This document shows, piece after piece, positions 58,029-64,000 of a DNA stretch of 64,000 nt. A model generated the notes under the pieces. That model made no database searches, had not been told where the DNA came from, and was given only the letters and a program-made list of their open reading frames with translations. Numbering within the stretch: position 1 is the first letter of the stretch; each line of letters opens with the position of its first letter. Source of the stretch: Mycobacterium sp. DL440 (GTDB taxonomy: Bacteria; Actinomycetota; Actinomycetes; Mycobacteriales; Mycobacteriaceae); contig NZ_CP050191.1 in the NCBI RefSeq assembly GCF_011745145.1, positions 4,785,433-4,849,432 of the forward strand, read 5' to 3'. Position numbers and translations under genes: made by a program.

Positions 58029-59342
58029 ATGACCACCTTCAAAGAACACTCGACGCACGCAGGCGATCACAAGCTCAGCCTGGCCGAGATCCTGGAGATC
58101 TTCGCATCGGGCTCGCAGCCGCTGAAGTTCACCGCGTACGACGGAAGCACCTCCGGCCCCAGCGATGCCACCCTCGGACTGGACCTCAAGACCCCGCGCG
58201 GCACCACGTATCTGGCCACCGCTCCGGGGGATCTGGGTCTGGCCCGCGCATATGTGTCCGGCGACCTGGACATGTACGGGGTGCATCCGGGTGACCCGTA
58301 CCCGCTGCTGTGTGCACTGGCCGAGAAAATGGCGTTCAAGCGCCCGCCCGCCCGCGTGCTGGCCAACATCGTCCGCTCCATCGGCATCGAACACCTCAAG
58401 CCCATCGCACCGCCGCCCCAGGAAGCGCTGCCGCGGTGGCGCCGTGCGGTAGAGGGATTGCGGCACAGCAAGACCCGTGATGCCGAGGCGATCCACCATC
58501 ACTACGACGTGTCCAACACCTTCTACGAATGGGTGCTCGGGCCGTCGATGACCTACACCTGCGCGTGCTACCCGGATGCCGACGCCGGCCTGAAGGAGGC
58601 GCAGGACAACAAGTACCGGCTGGTGTTCGAGAAGCTGCGGCTACAGCCCGGCGACCGGCTGCTCGATGTCGGCTGCGGCTGGGGCGGCATGGTGCGTTAC
58701 GCCGCGCGGCACGGGGTCAATGCGCTCGGGGTGACGCTGTCCACGGAGCAGGCCCGCTGGGCGCAGGAGGCCATCGCCAAAGAGGGTCTCGAGGACCTGG
58801 CCGAGGTACGCCACGGCGACTATCGCGACATCGCCGAGACCGGGTTCGACGCGGTGTCCTCGATCGGCCTGACCGAGCACATCGGTGTGCACAACTACCC
58901 GTCGTACTTCGGTTTCCTGAAGTCGAAGATGCGGCCCGGCGCGCTGCTGCTGAACCACTGCATCACCCGCCACGACAACCGATCGAACGCGGTAGCCGGA
59001 GGGTTCATCGACCGCTATGTGTTCCCGGACGGGGAGCTGACCGGCTCAGGGCGGATCATCACCGAGGTGCAGGATGTCGGCCTTGAGGTCATGCACGAGG
59101 AGAACCTGCGCAAGCACTACGCGATGACGCTGCGCGACTGGTGCGCCAACCTCGTCGAGCACTGGGATGAGGCCGTCGCCGAGGTCGGACTGCCCACCGC
59201 CAAGGTGTGGGGCCTGTACATGGCCGGTTCGCGGCTCGGCTTCGAGACGGATGTGGTTCAGCTGCACCAGGTTCTGGCCGTCAAGCTCGACGAGCGCGGG
59301 AACGACGGCGGTCTGCCGCTGCGGCCGTGGTGGACGCCTTAG
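58029..59342 (+). CDS. tmsB: SAM-dependent fatty-acid methyltransferase of tuberculostearic acid synthesis (BfaA/TmsB-like)
   Basis: A 437-residue cyclopropane-fatty-acid-synthase-type methyltransferase, Rv3720-like. It has IHHHYDVSNTFYEWVLGPSMTYTCACY, the SAM motif LLDVGCGWGGMVRYAA, and SSIGLTEHIGVHNYPSYF. It transfers a methyl group to the double bond of oleoyl chains to give the 10-methylene intermediate. GGAGA precedes the ATG. Its 3' end overlaps the convergent dnaX by 4 nt. Confidence 0.9.
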   Translation: MTTFKEHSTHAGDHKLSLAEILEIFASGSQPLKFTAYDGSTSGPSDATLGLDLKTPRGTTYLATAPGDLGLARAYVSGDLDMYGVHPGDPYPLLCALAEKMAFKRPPARVLANIVRSIGIEHLKPIAPPPQEALPRWRRAVEGLRHSKTRDAEAIHHHYDVSNTFYEWVLGPSMTYTCACYPDADAGLKEAQDNKYRLVFEKLRLQPGDRLLDVGCGWGGMVRYAARHGVNALGVTLSTEQARWAQEAIAKEGLEDLAEVRHGDYRDIAETGFDAVSSIGLTEHIGVHNYPSYFGFLKSKMRPGALLLNHCITRHDNRSNAVAGGFIDRYVFPDGELTGSGRIITEVQDVGLEVMHEENLRKHYAMTLRDWCANLVEHWDEAVAEVGLPTAKVWGLYMAGSRLGFETDVVQLHQVLAVKLDERGNDGGLPLRPWWTP

Positions 59343-61393
59343 CTCTCGATCTTCCGCGCGCCCAGTTCGTTCTGCAGCAGTTCGAGCGCGATCTCTTCGG
59401 GGTCACGACGCGGACCGGCCTCACTCTGTGAAGCCTCGGCGAGCATCGCTTCCTCCTCGTCCTCAGGGGACGAGGGCGGTTCCGGATCCGGCACCGGGTC
59501 GGGTTCGGGGATGACTCGACCCGGCCGGGTCGGCACCCGCGGCGGAGGCTTCGCAGCTTTTGGCGGCGGCGGCGGGGCCGCCTCCGCAGTGCCGACCTCA
59601 CACCGGATCTGCCAGTCCACCCCGAGCGCATCCTTCAACGCATCGCGGATCACGTCGGCATTGCGCGACTCGGTGAGCCGCTTGGCCAGCGGCGGTGAGT
59701 CATGGGACAGCACAAGGGTTTTGTCCTCAACTGCCCGCACGATGGCACCCGACAGCATGACTTCGGTGGTACGGCTGCGCTCACGCACCTTCTCCCGCAC
59801 CGTGGTCCACATCGAGCGCACCGCAGCTGCGTTGGGCTCGCCACCGGGAGCCACCGATGTTTGCGCCGGCCGGGGCTCAGGCTCAGGTTCCCGGGCGGGC
59901 TCGGGCTCGAAGCCCGGCTCCGGCGGCAGTGGTGGCTCGGGCTCGGGTTCCGGAGCAGGCTCGGGTTCCGGACCAGGGGGCGGCGGGGGAGCTGCCGAAA
60001 CAGGTTCGGGTGCGGCCACCGGTTCTGGGGCGATCACCGGTTCTGGGGCGGCCACCGGTTGCGGCGCCGCCTCTGGTTCAGGAGCAGACGGAGGCGGCGC
60101 AGTCGTAGGCGTAGGCGCCTCAGCGGGGACGGCATCCGGGGCAGCTTGGCTGCGGCGGGTGAAGGTCTTGGCCGGCTCGACAGACCGAGCCGCTGATGAC
60201 GACACCGCCTCGCCGGCCGGGATCGACATGTCCAGTCGGGTCTCGATGCGTTCGATGCGCTGCAGCAGCGCCGATTCGGTGTCATGCGCCGACGGCAGCA
60301 ACAGCCGGGCACACACCACTTCCAGCAGTAGCCGCGGCGCGGTGGCGCCGCGCATCTCACCAAGGCCGGCGTGCACCACCTCGGCATAACGAGCCAATGT
60401 CGCCGCACCGGCATGGGCGGCCTGTTCCCGCATCCGCTCCAGCACGTCGGCCGGGGCGTCCACCACACCGCGGGTGGCGGCATCGGGCACGGCCTGCAGC
60501 ACGATCAGATCGCGGAAACGCTCGAGCAGGTCGGTAGCGAACCGCCGCGGATCATGACCGGCATCGATGACGGCCTCTACGGCACCGAACAGCGCGGCCG
60601 CGTCCCCGGCGGCCAGCGCCTCGACCGCGTCGTCGATGAGCGCCATGTCGGTGGCGCCGAGCAGGGCCAGTGCCCGCTGGTAGGTGATGTGGTTGCCGTT
60701 GGCGCCCTGCTCGGAGCCCGCCAGCAGCTGATCGAGCACCGACAGGGTGTCGCGGGGTGAACCGCCGCCGGACCGGATGACCAGCGGGTACACCGCGTCG
60801 TCGACGTTGACGTTCTCCTCGGCACAGATGCGCTCCAGCAGCGGGCGCATGGTGCGCGGAGCCAGCAGCCGGAACGGGTAGTGATGGGTGCGCGACCGGA
60901 TGGTCGGCAGCACCTTTTCCGGTTCGGTCGTGGCGAACACGAAGATCAGGTGCTCGGGTGGCTCTTCGACAATCTTGAGCAGCGCATTGAATCCGGCCGT
61001 GGTGACCATGTGCGCCTCGTCGATGATGAAGATGCGGTACCGCGACTGCGCCGGCGCGTAGAACGCGCGGTCACGCAATTCACGGGTGTCGTCCACACCG
61101 CCGTGGCTGGCCGCGTCGAGTTCCACGACGTCGACGTTGCCCGGGCCGTTGGGCGCCAGCGCGACGCACGAATCGCACACCCCACACGGCGTCGGCGTGG
61201 GCCCCTGTTCACAGTTGAGCGAGCGGGCCAGGATGCGGGCCGACGACGTCTTGCCGCAGCCGCGCGGTCCGGAGAACAGATAGGCGTGGTTGATCCGGTT
61301 GGCGGTCAGCGCGGTCGATAGCGGCTCGGTGACATGTTCCTGGCCAACGACTTCCGCGAAGCTTGCCGGCCGGTATTTGCGGTAGAGAGCCAC
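59339..61393 (-). CDS. dnaX: DNA polymerase III subunit gamma/tau
   Basis: DnaX is the ATPase of the clamp loader. The 684-residue protein has Walker A SGPRGCGKTSSA (about residue 42), the zinc motif CEQGPTPTPCGVCDSC, Walker B FIIDEAHM, and TTEPEKVLPTIRSR (sensor/arginine region). A Pro/Glu/Ala-rich repetitive linker at about residues 420-510 is followed by the C-terminal tau domain (VRSMWTTVREKVRERSRTTEVML) that binds polymerase. No slippery A-run signal for gamma production was seen. The start is GTG. Confidence 0.95.
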   Translation of the reverse strand: MALYRKYRPASFAEVVGQEHVTEPLSTALTANRINHAYLFSGPRGCGKTSSARILARSLNCEQGPTPTPCGVCDSCVALAPNGPGNVDVVELDAASHGGVDDTRELRDRAFYAPAQSRYRIFIIDEAHMVTTAGFNALLKIVEEPPEHLIFVFATTEPEKVLPTIRSRTHHYPFRLLAPRTMRPLLERICAEENVNVDDAVYPLVIRSGGGSPRDTLSVLDQLLAGSEQGANGNHITYQRALALLGATDMALIDDAVEALAAGDAAALFGAVEAVIDAGHDPRRFATDLLERFRDLIVLQAVPDAATRGVVDAPADVLERMREQAAHAGAATLARYAEVVHAGLGEMRGATAPRLLLEVVCARLLLPSAHDTESALLQRIERIETRLDMSIPAGEAVSSSAARSVEPAKTFTRRSQAAPDAVPAEAPTPTTAPPPSAPEPEAAPQPVAAPEPVIAPEPVAAPEPVSAAPPPPPGPEPEPAPEPEPEPPLPPEPGFEPEPAREPEPEPRPAQTSVAPGGEPNAAAVRSMWTTVREKVRERSRTTEVMLSGAIVRAVEDKTLVLSHDSPPLAKRLTESRNADVIRDALKDALGVDWQIRCEVGTAEAAPPPPPKAAKPPPRVPTRPGRVIPEPDPVPDPEPPSSPEDEEEAMLAEASQSEAGPRRDPEEIALELLQNELGARKIES

Positions 61394-61490
61394 GGGAGAA
61401 GGCTACCGACTGGGTCTGACGCCGCGCCGGTGCCCGTTGACTTTGACACCACGCACACCGTCACCCGCACAAATGCGGCGTCAGTGCTAA

Positions 61491-62920
<1,430 letters not shown>

Positions 62921-62992
62921 AAGGCGAGTGTAATACCCGCGCTGTCCCCCGCGTTTACGGGACCGGTTCGAGCGTCGGCTACGATTGCCGAC

Positions 62993-63078
62993 GGAGGATT
63001 CGCCTAGTGGCCTATGGCGCTCGCCTGGAACGCGGGTTGGGTTAACAGCCCTCAGGGGTTCAAATCCCCTATCCTCCG
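62993..63078 (+). tRNA. tRNA-Ser (anticodon GGA)
   Basis: The acceptor arm GGAGGAT pairs with ATCCTCC (discriminator G at 63078). The anticodon loop CTGGAAC carries GGA, there is a long class II variable arm, and the T loop is GGTTCAAATCC. The 86-nt length fits tRNA-Ser. No CCA is encoded. A hairpin terminator follows. Confidence 0.95.
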
Positions 63079-63087
63079 CGCTCGGGT

Positions 63088-63136
63088 CCGGGGTGCGACC
63101 TGCTGAATCAACCCTGATCAGCAGCTCGCACCCCGG
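63088..63136 (+). terminator. Hairpin after tRNA-Ser
   Basis: The arms at 63088-63106 and 63118-63136 pair over 19 bp with one mismatch around an 11-nt loop. It lies 9 nt after the tRNA and 26 nt before the next gene, with no T run. Confidence 0.6.
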
Positions 63137-63162
63137 CCCAATTTCAGTACCCGAGGAGGAGT

Positions 63163-63939
63163 ATGGGCCGCACCGTCGCGGTGATCTGGCACGTGTCGTT
63201 TTCGATCGTGGCCGCCGGCCTCTACTTCTTTTTCGTGCTCCCCCGCTGGCACGAACTCATGGGCGAGACCTCGCCGACGCTCGGGCTGATCCTGCGCATC
63301 GTCACGGGCGCGCTGATCGGTCTGGCCGCCCTGCCGGTGGTGTTCACGCTGCAACGGACCAAGCGTCCCGAGCTGTCCACCCCCGAGTTGGCGCTGCGAT
63401 TGCGGACCGCCTCGATCGCCCTGCACGTACTGGCAGCGGTGCTGATCGTCTGCACCGCCGTCTCCGAGATCTGGCTGTCGCTCGACAACTTCGGGCCGTG
63501 GCTGTTCGGGGTTTACGGCGCCGCCGCCGCGATTGCGCTGCTCGGCATCTTCGCCTTCTATCTGGCGTTCGTCGCCGAACTGCCACCCCCGCCGCCGAAG
63601 CCGGTCAAGACCCGGCAAAAGGCCGAGCGTCGCGGTCGCAAGAAGGCGGTCGCCGAGGCCGAAGAAGCTGCCGAGGTGGACGAGGCCGAGAAGTCGGACG
63701 AGCCCGAAGAGACCGAAGAGGTCGAAGAGACCGAAGAGGCCACTGACGTCGAGCCCGAGGCCGACGTGAAAGAGGCCGAGGACCAGGCCGAAGAGTCCGG
63801 CACCGAGGAACCTCAGTCCACGGCCGAGGAAGCCGAGGCGACCGAAGGCATCTCCCTGCGCAACCGGCGGCCGTCCAGCAAGAGCGGCACCAAGCGGCGG
63901 GGGCGGCGCACGCGCGGCGAAGTCGCCACCGAGGACTGA
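63163..63939 (+). CDS. LucA-like membrane protein (Rv3723-like)
   Basis: A 258-residue protein with four transmembrane helices in the first 140 residues and a long acidic/basic tail: Glu/Ala/Val-rich repeats (about residues 160-220), then a basic RRP..KSGTKRRGRRTRG end. It occupies the position of Rv3723 (LucA), which stabilises the Mce1 and Mce4 lipid import complexes in M. tuberculosis. AGGAGGAG precedes the ATG. The acidic tail is more extended and low-complexity than the membrane part. Function here is by synteny and layout. Confidence 0.75.
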   Translation: MGRTVAVIWHVSFSIVAAGLYFFFVLPRWHELMGETSPTLGLILRIVTGALIGLAALPVVFTLQRTKRPELSTPELALRLRTASIALHVLAAVLIVCTAVSEIWLSLDNFGPWLFGVYGAAAAIALLGIFAFYLAFVAELPPPPPKPVKTRQKAERRGRKKAVAEAEEAAEVDEAEKSDEPEETEEVEETEEATDVEPEADVKEAEDQAEESGTEEPQSTAEEAEATEGISLRNRRPSSKSGTKRRGRRTRGEVATED

Positions 63940-64000
63940 CGCACGCCAATCGCGTCGACATCGGCTACTTATCCAGCCAAGATGGGTACATGAGCAAAGT

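Noticed and set aside
59860..60110. Tandem repeat array in dnaX
   Set aside because: The repeats encode the Pro/Glu/Ala linker of DnaX in frame and are a normal low-complexity protein segment.
63990..64000. ATG start of another gene at the right edge
   Set aside because: ATG AGC AAA is present but only four codons fit in the window and no clear ribosome site supports it.

Overview
The window is chromosomal DNA of a mycobacterium, most likely a rapid grower (Mycolicibacterium). The evidence is high GC, mycolate-lineage gene families (ESX/type VII secretion, egtABCDE, DUF5336, tuberculostearic acid genes, LucA) and a gene order from about 14.0 kb to the right end that follows the M. tuberculosis Rv3698-Rv3723 segment (GCS2 protein, methyltransferase, egtE-egtA, asd-ask, leuA, dnaQ-like, murT-gatD, recR-ebfC, ami1, the tuberculostearic acid pair, dnaX, aspC, lucA-like). 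The species cannot be fixed from sequence alone.

Layout. (1) 0-12.9 kb: a type VII (ESX) secretion core with mycosin, EccC in one piece, EccB, EccE and, unusually, two EccD proteins. No esx, PE/PPE, eccA or espG gene is visible, and a proline-rich gene at the left edge looks frame-broken. (2) 12.9-16.2 kb: an acyltransferase, a GCS2-family ligase and a methyltransferase. (3) 16.4-20.5 kb: an accessory patch holding a small secreted protein, a DUF222/HNH protein, a lower-GC HsdR-N-like nuclease, a frame-broken Gly/Cys-tailed membrane protein and a DUF1399-like protein. (4) 20.5-27.1 kb: the complete ergothioneine operon egtA-B-C-D-E plus two exported proteins. (5) 27.2-31.8 kb: a Fur regulator with a well-defined promoter/operator, a His-rich membrane protein, a DUF4185 exported protein and ask-asd. 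(6) 31.9-33.5 kb: a nitroreductase and a GalU. (7) 33.6-43.9 kb: a nitrogen-scavenging block. A GntR / biuret-hydrolase-type enzyme / NCS1 permease operon runs leftward. An ammonium transporter, then a glutamine-synthetase-like / glutamate-synthase-like / FAD-oxidase / XRE-cupin operon, runs rightward. (8) 43.9-49.4 kb: a transglycosylase bounded by a 62-bp direct repeat, MgtE, a small exported protein, and leuA behind a Leu-codon leader peptide and attenuator. (9) 49.4-64 kb: housekeeping genes for DNA repair and replication, peptidoglycan amidation, tuberculostearic acid, DnaX and AspC, then SRP RNA and tRNA-Ser.

Structures that ordinary annotation would miss: a family of four 63-bp imperfect palindromes (22-bp arms, 19-bp loop) whose copies supply the signal peptide of one gene and the C-terminus of another; a 62-bp direct duplication flanking the transglycosylase; a leucine attenuator; several leaderless promoters (TANNNT then 6-7 nt then ATG/GTG); and a Fur-type palindrome overlapping a -35 element. 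No CRISPR array, prophage or insertion-sequence transposase was seen, and no stretch over 300 bases lacks a gene.
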